Assembly: GCA_041390825.1 (NCBI GenBank)
Contig: JAWKPF010000020.1
Coordinates: forward strand, 1 to 64,000
DNA length: 64,000 bases
Source of the DNA: Thermomicrobiales bacterium
GTDB taxonomy: Bacteria; Chloroflexota; Chloroflexia; Thermomicrobiales; UBA6265
Direction of reading: 5' to 3'
A program made the position numbers and the translations under genes. The notes under the pieces are model-generated. The model was not told the origin of the DNA and ran no database searches. It saw only the letters and a program-made list of their open reading frames with translations. Of the stretch, positions 18,680 through 28,854 are shown in pieces; the first letter of the stretch is position 1; each line of letters begins with the position of its first letter.

Positions 18680-20171
18680 TTATCTAAGTAGGATCATTAA
18701 TACGACATGAAGATGCGACATGACATACATAAGTTTGTATAAGTATAATAAAGCATAACTTTCCATTGATTTGTAAAATGGCATCAATAGCCAGCGCGCG
18801 CCAGACATCGCCAGGGTAGGGTTAGCCAGGTCCGTGTGAGTCCCACTGCACCTCCCCAGAAAAGAAATGCTAGCGGCGCCACCCAGATTCCAAAATTGAT
18901 CATCTTCACCCAGCAATCCATACACCCAGGGGAAGATCTGGTAACCAGAAGGACCTCCGCCAACTCCATACATCAAATCTGCCAGCGCTTGTTTTGTCCG
19001 GTGGCCGCGGAATTGGCAAGGAATCGGGAATTAGAATCATAACGGCATTCAGATAAGTCGAACCCAGAAACCGATATCCGCCATGCGATGGAACCTCGCT
19101 CAGCCGATAGGCGACAAATGCTTGCGTATAGCTCCGGAGACAAGTCGCCAAGCAGCAGCCCCTCCCACGAGCGACCGGAATTCGATTCCAACACGCTCAC
19201 ACTGCCCGCATCGCGATAGACCTCGACGACATCGCCACCATATGCCTTATAGAATCCATAGACAAACATAAACGAGACCACGAACGCCATGCCAACCAGA
19301 ACGAATTTCTTCCAAATGGCCGGATCCAGAAGTACAATTATGCCAGCAGACCAAAACAGCCCCCATACTGTATTGCTTCTGCTCCCGCGCAGACCAACAG
19401 GCGGTGCTGAAGCACTACAAACAGGAGCAGTGCCGCAACGATGACTCTCAACTTCGCCACCGAGGACGATCTTCTGCTACGATGGCATAGCCCATGAACA
19501 GTAGGATGGGAACACCTGAGAACATGAAGAGAAAACCCATGCCAGAAAATGCTCAAGAGAGTTTCGTATGCTGCGATATAGCCACTTAAGCCTCCAAACT
19601 TGACAGCACAAGAAGGAGGTCCTGTCGCAAGTAGGGCAGCTAGAAGCACCGGTCCAAACCGTTTGTGGTTGATTTCCCAGTAGCGCACTGACCGACCCGA
19701 CTGCGTCGATGGTTGAATACGATCGAACGAGTGGAGCCAATAGAAAAAGAGTCCGGCAATATTGAGAGCACTCATGATCCTTAAGCCACGGCCGCCAATC
19801 GGGTGGGGCGTTTTAACCACGGCGCCCACCAATTGTCGAGCACTGGGAGTCAATAGTGGGGCCAGTGCAAGAAAAAGTGGAACCCGACCATGCCCGCAAT
19901 CTCCGTCGAATCTGGCTGAGGTTCAACTCCCCTCGCATCCAGCGGACCAAGCATCGGTTCGACCAAGACCCCAGAAGGTCGTGGGGATAACGAACCAATG
20001 GCGAGTTTCGGGATATTCGAATAGGAACGCCATGAGAACAGCGGCTGAAAGTCTCAGTGAAAGCAGTCCGTCGGTCATGTCGATATCACCGGAGAGAGCG
20101 GTACTTGCTCGCGCCTTCCTCGATACCTTGGTGTGGGGCTGGTAAGTAGTTGCCATTCCTCCGGTGATCAA
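18680..20171 (-). pseudogene. Polysaccharide polymerase-like (Wzy-type) membrane protein, frame-disrupted
   Basis: It is made of hydrophobic fragments in different frames: LSLRLSAAVLMAFLFEYPETRHW near the start, MSALNIAGLFFYWLHSFDR, FVVSFMFVYGFYKAYGGD, the periplasmic-loop-like SNSGRSWEGLLLGDLS, then GGGPSGYQIFPWVYGLLGE and FGIWVAPLAFLFWGGAVG. The size (about 480 residues), many membrane spans and position between glycosyltransferases fit a Wzy-type repeat-unit polymerase. Sequence identity alone is weak, as usual for this class. GC content is visibly lower than in the flanking chromosome. Start and end are approximate. Confidence 0.55.
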
Positions 20172-20248
20172 TGTCCTCCTGTATCCGCCTCCGGCATCGT
20201 GCGCTTTTCCGTTGTCCGTCAGTATGTGAGAGACGTAGTTGGTTGGTA

Positions 20249-21310
20249 CTAACCACGATATTGAAGGAACTTTGCCGTACGGTTTCGAGTGACCGATTTA
20301 CTCGCAGCAGCCACATATGCCGACTTCAAGGATACGATTCGCCCACACGGCAGGATCATCGATTGGCAAAATCATGTATTCCGTCGACGATCCTGACCTC
20401 ACGAGTGACTTTACAAGAGAAGAGACCAGACCTGGCGCTTGGGCTTCGATGAAATGGGCAGACCTTCATAGAGAGATGGAAGAATAAACATATCCATTGA
20501 GCTCAGCATTATTCGTGGTACTTCAGGCTGTAGTCCAGCAAGTCTGATCGATGAAGTTATCCTGTTGATCATACTGCTTAATGTTTTCTCGTTCGGGGCC
20601 GTCCCTGACCAACAATACAACCACTGGGAGCCCGCGACGCCAGAATTCTGGCCAATATCGACAATGAACTGGTGGTTTTCTCGGGCGTCTGAAACTACCA
20701 ACATGTCCAACGATCCAGGCATTGTTCGGAATTCCCAGTTGTCTTCAGCGACCTACCTTGATCGTGGGATTCGAATGGCTGAAGGTCGACACCGTAGTAC
20801 ATTATGGTGCAATGAGGATCGGATCTCCATGAACGACCATAGAGTGCGACCGCGGCTGGTTCGCTCGCGGCGATTTTCAGTGTTGCGACTCGATCAATTG
20901 CGTCTCCGTAGCCTTCAGATAACCGCAAGGGTCGGGCTTGGTTGATCGAGTTGTGATGTGTTGCTATGACTGTGCGCAATGCGAACTGGAATGCCGGCAA
21001 TCCTTGCAAGGCCCAGGGTTACCCCAGAGAAATGATGGACGTGGCTATGGATCACATCGTAGGGCCCATTCGTATGGACCAGCCGTAAGAACCCGGTCGC
21101 ATAGACCGGTCCGAGCTTCGCGTGGGCAGGGCAAGATACGACCGCCGAGCGACCGGATTTCGTTATCGTAAGCAGCCGGCTGTGTCGAGTGGACCAGAAA
21201 ATCGAACTGAAAACGATCGCGGTCGATATTTCAAGAGCACATGCATCAGCCGTTTTACCGATCTCATCGCTCCGACGACGTGGAGTCTGTATCTTGCTTC
21301 GCGTAGTCAT
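20249..21310 (-). pseudogene. EpsF-like GT1 glycosyltransferase, frame-disrupted
   Basis: The restored N-terminus reads LHVVGAMRSG followed by NIDRDRFQFDFLVHS and DEIRSLGGRILPCP. YDVIHSHVHHFSGVTLGLARI and RIAHSHSNTS then identify the EpsF-like branch of GT4/GT1 enzymes. The C-terminal donor site is MDMFILPSLYEGLPI, and the protein ends near AAASKSVTRNRTAKFLQYRG. About 353 residues over at least five frame changes. The start at 21310 is 7 bp after the restored flippase stop. Confidence 0.7.
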
Positions 21311-21316
21311 ATTCAG

Positions 21317-22589
21317 CGTCTTGCACGATAGTCGTGGCGCGATAGAGAGTACGATGGTTGCACATCCCAGTTGCGTCGTGCCTGTTGCAATAAGTCCAAC
21401 GGCCGCTCCGGCCAAACCATATAATGGAATCAACGCCATCGATGCTAGAACGCTGACGACGAGCACCGTCAATCATACCCGGACGGTGAACTCCGCGCTG
21501 CCGTCATGGCGTAACCGGCGAACGACGCGGCGAAACTCAATTCCGGCTGCAATTGTCAGGATCAGGAGCACATTCGTATAGTCTGGCATATTCCGCCGTA
21601 TAGAGCAATTGAGAATTCGAGAACCCAATACTGCTGCAATCAAGGCACCGGCCAGCCCGACGCCGAATCCCAAGGCTGCCAGTTGTGCGGTCATCATCCG
21701 GCGAAAACGGCGATAATCACCGGTTGCATAGATCATTGCCAGCCGTGGGCTGGCTGCCTGACCGAGCGCCCCGACCACGGTCGTGCCAGCTACGATTAGA
21801 TATCCCAGCGCCGCAAAAGATACCAAGTTCGGTAGTGCCAATCTGATGTTCGATTACATAGCGGGAACATTGGTGGTGAGCGAAATCAGCAACATGACGA
21901 TTCCAGAGCGGTAGAGCCAGCCGCCCCAGGCTGGTCATCTGCTTCGGATCCAATTGAAACCAGCTGTTTGCGTTACCTTCGTTGATCAGAAAGTGCTGTT
22001 GAGTTGGGATGATGAAGACCACCAGTGGGACCAGTGATCCGATCAGATAGCCAATAACGCCAACCCAGAGCTGCCCGGTAATGAGAATGCCAAGGCACAG
22101 GAGAATTCAATGAAAGCGCACCATTGGCCATCGTTGCCTTGGCGATCAGATCCATTCGGTTCTTCTGGCGGTTTGCGCGCCATAGAAGACGTCGCTCAGC
22201 GAATCGACTGCCTTTGCCAAGGCGATGAGCACCACGACGACGAGAGCGCTTCTACTCAGATGGCTCATTCCAATCACGATGAACGAAACGAACAGAGCGG
22301 CAATCGTCGTCAAAACGCGTAACGTAAGGTAGTCGGAAAACTCATACGAACGCCTGGCATCGGTAGCCTGCACTCCCCGCAGTTGCAATTGAAAGAACAT
22401 CGAGATGGGGGCAGCAACTGCCAAGTGGCGGCCACGATTCGGCATCGGTGAGTTTGGCGAGAACCGCGATGATCCCCCACGAGGCAGGCATAGACGTATA
22501 TTGCCAAACGCTGTCCAGGAAAAATTCTTCCGGAGGGAAAGTCCGGGAGCAGAGATGGGAGCGAGTTCGGTTCTACCAACTTCGTTCAT
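21317..22589 (-). pseudogene. Oligosaccharide flippase (Wzx-type), frame-disrupted
   Basis: The ATG at 22587-22589 overlaps the dehydrogenase stop (ATGA). The N-terminus contains LRKNFSWTAFGN, typical of MATE/Wzx flippases, followed by AVAAPISMFFQLQLRGVQATDARR, LTTIAALFVSFIVIGM and YGAQTARRTEWI. Later spans are AALGYLIVAGTTVVGALGQAASPRLA and LIPLYGLAGAAVGLIATGTTQ. The restored length (about 425 residues, 12 or more membrane helices) suits a flippase moving lipid-linked repeat units across the membrane. At least five frame changes. Confidence 0.7.
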
Positions 22590-23880
22590 CGATCGCATGC
22601 CAGGCATCGAGCAGGGTATACGCCCTTCCACCAAACCAGGTCGGGCCGACCCGTCGCGTGCTTGGTCGCAATCATCAGGACGATATCCGTGTCTCCCAGC
22701 AGTGCCTGACGTCAATCGGCAGGAAGACATCCGCTGCCTCCCGGATAGTAATACGCGCAACATACGGATCATGATATCGAACTTTTCGGCTCCCATCTCC
22801 TGCAACAACGCGATGATGTCCAGTGTTGGAGACTCCCGCATATCGTCGACATCCGGTTTGTAGGCGACCCCGACTACCAGAATCCTCGATCCCTTGACGC
22901 TCTTCCCTGCTCGCTGAGCGCCGCAGCCACTTTGCGGACCCAGTACTCCGGCATACTGGCATTGATCTCGCTAGCCAAATCGATGAAACGCGCCTTGTAG
23001 TTGAGATTACGCATCTTCCAGGAGAGAGATAGTGCGGATCGAGCGGGAATGCGTCCGCCGATCCCTGGGCCCGGGTAGAACGGCATGAACCGAATTGGCT
23101 TCGTCTTGGCCGCTTCGATCACCTCCCACACGTCGATCCCCAGCTTGTCGCACATCATCGCGGTCTCGTCTGGGTTAAGGCAAGGCCCATCGCGGAAGGT
23201 GTTCGTGCAGTTTCACCATCTCGGCCGCTTCCGGTGTGGACACCAGCACATCGTCGATCGCGGTCTCATAGAAACGCGCGCTCAGCTCGGTCGAACGCGG
23301 CTCCAGGCCCCCACCGACTGGTGTGTTGGTGACATAGGTGGGGTTGCCGGGGTCGATCCGCCCGGCGAGAACGCCAGGAAGAAATCTCGTCCCGCCTCGA
23401 GTCCGGTCGCCTCCAGCTGCGGCAAGATCACCTCGCGCGTCGTGCCAGGATACGTCGTGCCTTCCAGGATCACGAGCGCCCGGGTCGCAAGGTCGCCGCC
23501 ACGGCCTCGGTGGCGGCTTGCACATAGGAAATATCTGGATCGCGCGTCTTGCTCAGCGGGGTCGGCACGCAGATGGAGATGATGTCGGCTTCTGGCCAGG
23601 CGGCGCATATCGGTCGTCGCTATGAAGCGATCGTCGTCCACAGCGCGTGGCAACGGTCTCGGGCGCCACATCCGGATATGCACTCCCGGCTGAGCGTGCC
23701 GACCGTGCGCTCGTCGATATCGAAACCGATGGTGCGGAACCCCCGCCTCGGCAAAACGCGGTCGCCAGCGGCAATCCAACGTATCCCAGCCCGATCACGC
23801 CAAAGACCGCAGTCCGCTGGTCGATCCCGTTCAGTAAATGTATCATAGGTGGCTGTTGCGCTCTTCTCGGCGACCTGCAT
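22586..23880 (-). pseudogene. Nucleotide-sugar dehydrogenase (UDP-glucose/UDP-ManNAc dehydrogenase family), frame-disrupted
   Basis: The start MQVAEKSATATYDTF at 23880 follows an AAAGGA ribosome site. The NAD motif is VFGVIGLGYVGLPLATAF, and further conserved stretches are GFRTIGFDIDERTV, LVILEGTTYPGTT, the active-site region ending FMPFYPGPGIGG, and the late motif DMRESPTLDIIALLQ. About 431 residues after correcting about five indels, matching the family. The enzyme oxidises a UDP-sugar to the uronic acid, so the polysaccharide is probably acidic. The stop at 22586-22588 overlaps the flippase start. Confidence 0.8.
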
Positions 23881-23903
23881 CGTACGACGTGTTCCTTTCG
23901 TTT

Positions 23904-24839
23904 CTACCAAGCCACGGCTACTTGATAGACCCGCGGAAACGCGTCCACCGTGCGCCACGCCGTCTTCGAATGGGACCTGCAATTCGAACCCGAGCACCGC
24001 TCTGGCCAGCTCGATCACGCGCGAATCACATCTCGTCATGGCTGGTGATCTGGCTCCACCGGCCGGTCGAGCAATCCGCAGATCATGGCCAACGCCATAT
24101 TCACGCTTGACCGATCGATCCGCCGCCACGTTCATCACCCGGCCGGCCGCCGCCGGAACCGTTCCCGCCAGCATGTTTCCGTTCACCACATCATCCACGT
24201 ACGTGAACCCGCGCGATTGCTCTCCGTCCCCAAAGACGATCGGCCGTCTCTTCCGCCAGCGCCCGCAAAACTTGGGGATCACCGCCGCATAGGGAGAATC
24301 CGATCCTGATACGGGCCGAAAACATTGAAATACCGCAGGCTCACCGTCTCGATATCGGAAGAGATCGTTGAACACCGTGCAGAGCTGCTCGGCGCTTAGC
24401 TTCGAGACGGCATAGGGCGACAGCGGATTGGGCGTGGACCCTTCATGCTTGAGAAACCGTAACCGGGCAGACATCGACGAAGACGACGCGAAGACCAGCC
24501 GTCGCACCCCGGCGGCTGCGCGCTGCCACCAGCAGATTGAGCGTTCCCGTCACATTGACGGCGAACGTGGTCTGCGGATCGGCGATCGATCGCGGCACCG
24601 ATGCCAGCGCCCCCTGGTGATAGACCAGCTCGACCGCGCACCGCTCGGCGCAGATCCCTTTCTCGTTCCGCAGATCTCCCTCTCTGGATGAACTCGAAGT
24701 CTCCGTCGATCCGGTCCACGTCCTGCTGATACCCTGTAGAGATGGTCCAGTCCCCGACAACCTCGTGACCATCGCGAAGAAGTCGCTGTACAAGATGGGA
24801 GCCAATAAAGCCCGCTGCTCCCGTGACAAGCACTCTCAT
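23904..24839 (-). pseudogene. UDP-sugar 4-epimerase-like NAD-dependent epimerase, frame-disrupted
   Basis: It starts MRVLVTGAAGFIGSHLVQRLLRDG, a textbook extended-SDR NAD site. Later pieces in other frames are TFAVNVTGTLNLLVAA, LVFASSSS, the catalytic SPYAVSKLSAEQL, and FGDGEQSRGFTYVDDVVNGN. About 311 residues after correction, as for UDP-glucose/UDP-GalNAc 4-epimerases. It is the first gene of the minus-strand polysaccharide operon and supplies an epimerised UDP-sugar. The restored stop (23904-23906) lies 23 bp before the dehydrogenase start. The 282 bp upstream (24840-25121) contain no supported gene. Confidence 0.75.
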
Positions 24840-25121
24840 TTTTCGATCCGTTCAGACAAAGCAGCTTCCAGGTTGACAACACTCGAAGTAGAGCAGACAC
24901 TCCGTACTGCAGCGCGTTCCATATCTAGGATCATTGCGATTCTTGAGCAAAGAGCGCTCGACCAGAAATCCCTTCAGCATGAACACCGCCGACTGGCCCA
25001 TTGGCGCAACAAAGACATAGTGAATTGGTGGGCATGCTGATACTACCATTTCAGTAGCATTGCCGCCCAAGGCATCCCGCATCGGTCCAACTCACAGCGA
25101 AGCCCTCGCCCGCGCTAACCG

Positions 25122-25727
25122 CTACCAACTTCCCTTTTCCGAGCTGTGTTCGCCCGCCAGTATCGTCCGCGCACTAGCGTTAGCCAACCGGCTGATCGCC
25201 ATACTCATTCGCTCTGGATCGTCGATTTCCTGAATAGCCAGCGCCATCGCCACCCGCAACGCCCCCAGTTCCATTCCCAGCTCGGCGTCCGCGGCCGCCC
25301 GTTCGATTGTCTGCTGCATTTTTCCTGAGAACAGAACGGTGAAATCCCCGCTCTCCACCCGCTTTCTGCGGAATCGCCCCACCGCCGCCTTCTTCTTTTG
25401 CTTGTCCGTAATCCGCCCCATCCGCTCCATCTCACGGGTCAGCATCCGCAGCTCTTTGCTCCCCGCCTCCCCCACCGCCGTCGAATGGTGGTACCCGCAG
25501 AACAAGCTTCGGCTGATCGCCCATCCGCATTCCGGCATCGCGCACTGCCGCTCCTTCAACCCTCCAGCGCACCTGTCGTCAGCAATACCCACCCCTGATG
25601 CTCCAGAATCCACCGCTGCCGCACTCTGGCGCGGCGCAGATGGGTCAAGGGCTTTCCGCTCCGCCCACTGCCCATCGAGCCCGCACGCCGCGCTCCCCGC
25701 CTGCTTGTTCCGATAAGCCCGTCCCAT
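25122..25727 (-). CDS. Hypothetical protein with small Cys/His cluster, possibly damage-inducible
   Basis: A 201-residue protein starting at ATG 25725-25727 behind a GGGAGG site. A longer frame upstream belongs to the insertion sequence. It contains QCAMPECGW then LFCGYHH (a possible Cys2-Cys/His metal site about residues 85-105), a basic helix (RRKRVESGDF) and a C-terminal helical segment (MALAIQEIDDPERMSMAISRLANA). I do not recognise the family. Its own upstream region is now separated by the ISKra4-type element. Rejoined, a LexA-like box would lie about 70 bp before the ATG. Confidence 0.65.
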   Translation of the reverse strand: MGRAYRNKQAGSAACGLDGQWAERKALDPSAPRQSAAAVDSGASGVGIADDRCAGGLKERQCAMPECGWAISRSLFCGYHHSTAVGEAGSKELRMLTREMERMGRITDKQKKKAAVGRFRRKRVESGDFTVLFSGKMQQTIERAAADAELGMELGALRVAMALAIQEIDDPERMSMAISRLANASARTILAGEHSSEKGSW

Positions 25728-25767
25728 GAAACAACCTCCCCCATTTCCCGCATTTCCCACTTCCCGT

Positions 25768-25776
25768 TTCCGCTCC
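25768..25776. repeat. Left 9-bp target-site duplication of the ISKra4-type element
   Basis: TTCCGCTCC directly abuts the left terminal repeat and is identical to 27393-27401 on the other side, as expected for a target duplication made on insertion. Confidence 0.85.
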
Positions 25777-27392
25777 GGGTGCGGCTCACAATTTGGTACT
25801 GGGCTGGCTTGCCGCCCGGTCGGTGGTGCCGTATTTGCGGGCGTAGTCCTTCTTGTAGGGATGGGACGCATTGGGTTTGCCGTTGGTGAAATAGGGATTG
25901 GCTCCGCCGAGCTTGGCCAGGGTGGTCCGGAGCGACAGCCGCTGGCCGCGGACGGGCGCTGGGTGCCCCGGACATGGATCGACGATGGGCCGCTGGCGCT
26001 GTACGGTGCGCTGCTGCACCACCTGCGCCCAGCCCTCCGCCCAGCGTTGACTACACAGCATCCCACGCAGCGCCAGCAGCGCATTGGCATGCGCCACCGT
26101 CCAATGCATCCCGGCCCTTTGATGGCCCGACCACGACCTGCGCCGACAATACCGCTACCAATGGGATACCCTGCGCAAGAGGCGGTCGGCCAGGCCAGGT
26201 GCGCCAATCGGGTGCGCAGATACTCCACCTGCCGCATCACCCGATACGCCTGGTGGGATCAACGCGTGGTGACCGGCAATTGACTCACGGCCTGGTAGAC
26301 CACTGCCGCCGACCCCTCCCGCAGTTCGGTGCACTGCGCAGCCAATCGTCCGCCGCCACAACCTGGACCAAACACGCCTGGGCCGCCCGGGTCAGATGTT
26401 CCACGGCATGGGGATAGTCCAAGATGCGCACTGCATGGGGCAGATGGTAATCGTAGACCTGCTGGCACCAGGCCGCTCCATCGACCACGGCCACCACCGT
26501 CTCGGCGGCAAAGGTGCCCCGGCGATGCAGTTCTGCCGTGGTCACCTGCACAAACGCCTCGAGCGGGGCAATGCGCGCAACATACGACAGCTGCCGGGCA
26601 TGACCATCACCATTGGTCAGATCCCCAATGACCATGGTCTTGACCTCGCGCCACTCGCCACCCACGATCGGTACCATCGCGCCATCGACACTGACCTGTT
26701 GGCAGCGGGCACCGACCGGGTCCGGTGGCAGGTCACGGGTGATGCGCTCGGCCGCAGCCTGCTCCGCGTGCACGAGGGCGTCGCCGGCGGTTTCGGTCAA
26801 CCGTTGCACACTGGCGCGCGAGACGGAGACGCGTCCGACCATCTGCAGGATCGGGGACCTGCCCAAACGGCACCATACTCCCCAACCGCACCACCACCCG
26901 CTGAATCCGGGGACTCCATTTGCCCGGCAGCAGTCCCAACGCCTCATCCAGGGGAAAAGCTCGCGCCCACAGGCCGAGCAGCGTCCCCGTTCGTGTGATC
27001 GTCAGACCCGTCGTGCCTTGGGTCACCACCGTGCGCTGCGCCTGCCCAATGGCTCAGGAGCGCCGCCCCACAGTCGGGACACTGTGGGGGCGGGCCGCCC
27101 CTGGAATCCCGCAATGGGTGCGCAGCCACCTGCGCGGCAAGCAGGTCGCGCCGCAGCTCTGACAACGCGGTGTCAACCGCGTCTTCCAGCTCGGTGAAGG
27201 TAGCATCCGGGGAATCGGCACGGAACGCCTGCAGTGCCTCGGCAATCTGCCGGGCGCGCTCGGCCAGCTGGTCAGGATCGGGGGACACAGCCATCGGGAC
27301 CTCCCGGGGAGACGACGCGGGGGCGTCCATCTTAGGTCATCACGTTCCGCTCCGCTGCGAGATGGTCGCGATTACCAAAATCTGCCGCACCC
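25777..27392 (-). mobile_element. ISKra4-family insertion sequence (about 1.6 kb)
   Basis: The element starts GGGTGCGGCTCACAATTTGG and ends with the complement of GGGTGCGGCAGATTTTGGT, so the imperfect terminal inverted repeats share a GGGTGCGGC tip. It is flanked by identical 9-bp repeats. The GGG tips, target-duplication size and the transposase inside agree with the ISKra4 family as I recall it. It sits 50 bp upstream of the hypothetical gene at 25727. The intact duplication indicates that the insertion has not been rearranged since. Confidence 0.85.
25786..27294 (-). pseudogene. ISKra4-family transposase, frame-disrupted
   Basis: It starts MAVSPDPDQLAERARQI behind GGGAGG. An N-terminal helical region is followed by a zinc-ribbon-like CPDCGAALLSH, then FPLDEALGLLPGKWSP. 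The DDE catalytic core has QQVSVDGAMVPI and VVAVVDGAAWCQQVYDY with ILDYPHAVEHL. The C-terminal signature is YPIGSGIV followed in another frame by MHWTVAHANALLALRG. Breaks occur about 27030-26945, 26890, 26290-26250 and 26110. Restored, it is about 500 residues, normal for the family. As read it is inactive. Confidence 0.8.
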
Positions 27393-27401
27393 TTCCGCTC
27401 C
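27393..27401. repeat. Right 9-bp target-site duplication of the ISKra4-type element
   Basis: TTCCGCTCC directly abuts the right terminal repeat and is identical to 25768-25776. Confidence 0.85.
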
Positions 27402-27408
27402 GTCACCC

Positions 27409-27437
27409 TTGACAAAACAGAACGCATGTTCTATTCT
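27409..27437 (+). promoter_or_regulatory. Strong sigma70-type promoter overlapping a LexA-box-like palindrome
   Basis: TTGACA at 27409-27414, a 17-base spacer and TATTCT at 27432-27437. Within it, 27419-27432 reads AGAACGCATGTTCT, with AGAAC/GTTCT arms like the Gram-positive-type LexA box GAAC-N4-GTTC. On the minus strand a TAGAAT lies beside the same box, so the site may originally have served the gene now at 25727. The stretch 27438-27807 holds no supported gene. Confidence 0.6.
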
Positions 27438-27807
27438 AGCACACAAGCGGCAATATCGGCGGACAGATGCATGCCTGGGCAGTGCCCCAGTGCTACCCGC
27501 CCGGCTCCCCGCCGTCACCCAAGGCTCCATGCGCGGACCGATCCAAAAAACGGTGATCGCTCATCGAGAAAATCAAGATGCTCTGCATCCGTCCAGGGCG
27601 AAGCCATACCCGTCTCGTCCTCCCGGCCCGAGGAGAGTGGTCCCCAATTTCTGACGCAAGCCGTTCGCAGGTGCCCACTTCGCGCAAAACCCTCGCCAAT
27701 CGCGCGCCCATCCGCCGCCTGCCGCCCGCTCGCCGCCCCGCCAACGCTTGACATCGCACAGCAATCGCCTACCATTCATACACGCCCCCTCGCGAAAGGA
27801 ACCCATC

Positions 27808-28833
27808 GTGCGCGTCCGTCTGGCCCTCCTCTCCATACTCGTCGCATCCCTCCTCGTCGCAGCCGCCGCGCCAAGCCAAACCCGCGCCCAAACCATCGAT
27901 CTCGCCGCCGCCAGCAGCGTCGCCCAGCAACTCTCCGTCCTCGAATCCCAATCCGCCTGGAACGCCCTCTACGACCAGCTCCATCCCGATTCCCAGCTCA
28001 CCGTCGATCGCGCCACCGTCGCCTACTGGTACCAAACCTACTTCGCCCCAAACGGCCCAAACCCCGCCCAAATCACCGGCGCCGCCCTCGTCTCCTGGAC
28101 CTGGCCCGTCACCGGCCGCACCTACCCCCAAACCGCCGAAATCGCCTACACCCAAACCTTCGCAAACGGCGCCACCGTCGATGAAATCGTCCGCCTCGTC
28201 CCCGCCGCCGATGGCTCCTGGCGCTGGTTCTTCGGCCGCAGCCCAGAGTTCATCCAGCAAATCACCCTCGAAGCCGGCCAGGCCCTCGATCCCCTCCCCA
28301 TCCCCGATCGCACCGGCGTCCCCCCCGCGCAGCTCTTCGCCGAAGCCATCGCATCCATCACCGCCGTCGCCCCCGCCTGCTTCATCGCCGCCGGAACCAC
28401 CGCCGCCCCCGCCTCCATCGGCTTCGATTCCCTCAGCAGCAACGCCTCCGAGTCCGGCGCCCGCCCAGAATTCATCAGCTACATGCCCGCCGGCGGCAGC
28501 GGCTTCCCCGATCTCGTCATCAACGCCCTCGTCCTCGCCAACGGCGAAACCCCCGAAACCGTCGCCCGCAAAATCGACGCCTCCCAGCTCACCTGGGAAG
28601 GCCCCCCAGGCTCGGCCGCGCCCCGCGCCTTCGTCGCCGATCTCGCCCCCGCCTCCGACTACCTCATCACCTACTACGAGGAATACTCCGAAGCCACCGG
28701 CTACATGCCCGTCCTCACCTGGGGCCCGGTCGGATCCAACAACCTCTTCACCGTCGTCGGGCCCGCCGCCGGCCTGATCAACGGACTCGTGGCAGAATGG
28801 AGCTTCAACGCCTTGACCACCTGTCTCGCGTGA
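27808..28833 (+). CDS. Secreted hypothetical protein
   Basis: A 341-residue protein. The GTG at 27808 with an AAAGGA ribosome site gives a clear Sec signal peptide (LALLSILVASLLVAAAAPSQTRA, cleavage near residue 27). The mature part starts with an NTF2/Mce-like region (LSVLESQSAWNALYDQLHPDS, YWYQTYF) and a Trp-rich stretch (GSWRWFFGRSPEF), then a C-terminal half without recognisable family. An upstream ATG at 27748 in the same frame would bury the signal. Codon third positions are almost all C. Function unknown, probably outside the cytoplasmic membrane. Confidence 0.75.
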   Translation: MRVRLALLSILVASLLVAAAAPSQTRAQTIDLAAASSVAQQLSVLESQSAWNALYDQLHPDSQLTVDRATVAYWYQTYFAPNGPNPAQITGAALVSWTWPVTGRTYPQTAEIAYTQTFANGATVDEIVRLVPAADGSWRWFFGRSPEFIQQITLEAGQALDPLPIPDRTGVPPAQLFAEAIASITAVAPACFIAAGTTAAPASIGFDSLSSNASESGARPEFISYMPAGGSGFPDLVINALVLANGETPETVARKIDASQLTWEGPPGSAAPRAFVADLAPASDYLITYYEEYSEATGYMPVLTWGPVGSNNLFTVVGPAAGLINGLVAEWSFNALTTCLA

Positions 28834-28854
28834 CCATCAGCCGGAGCAACTCGC

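Noticed and set aside
24852..25082. 76-residue minus-strand frame between the epimerase and the hypothetical gene
   Set aside because: No ribosome site, no family features. Too weak to support.
27468..27557. Short plus-strand peptide after the LexA-like promoter
   Set aside because: No ribosome site and no conserved pattern in about 30 codons.
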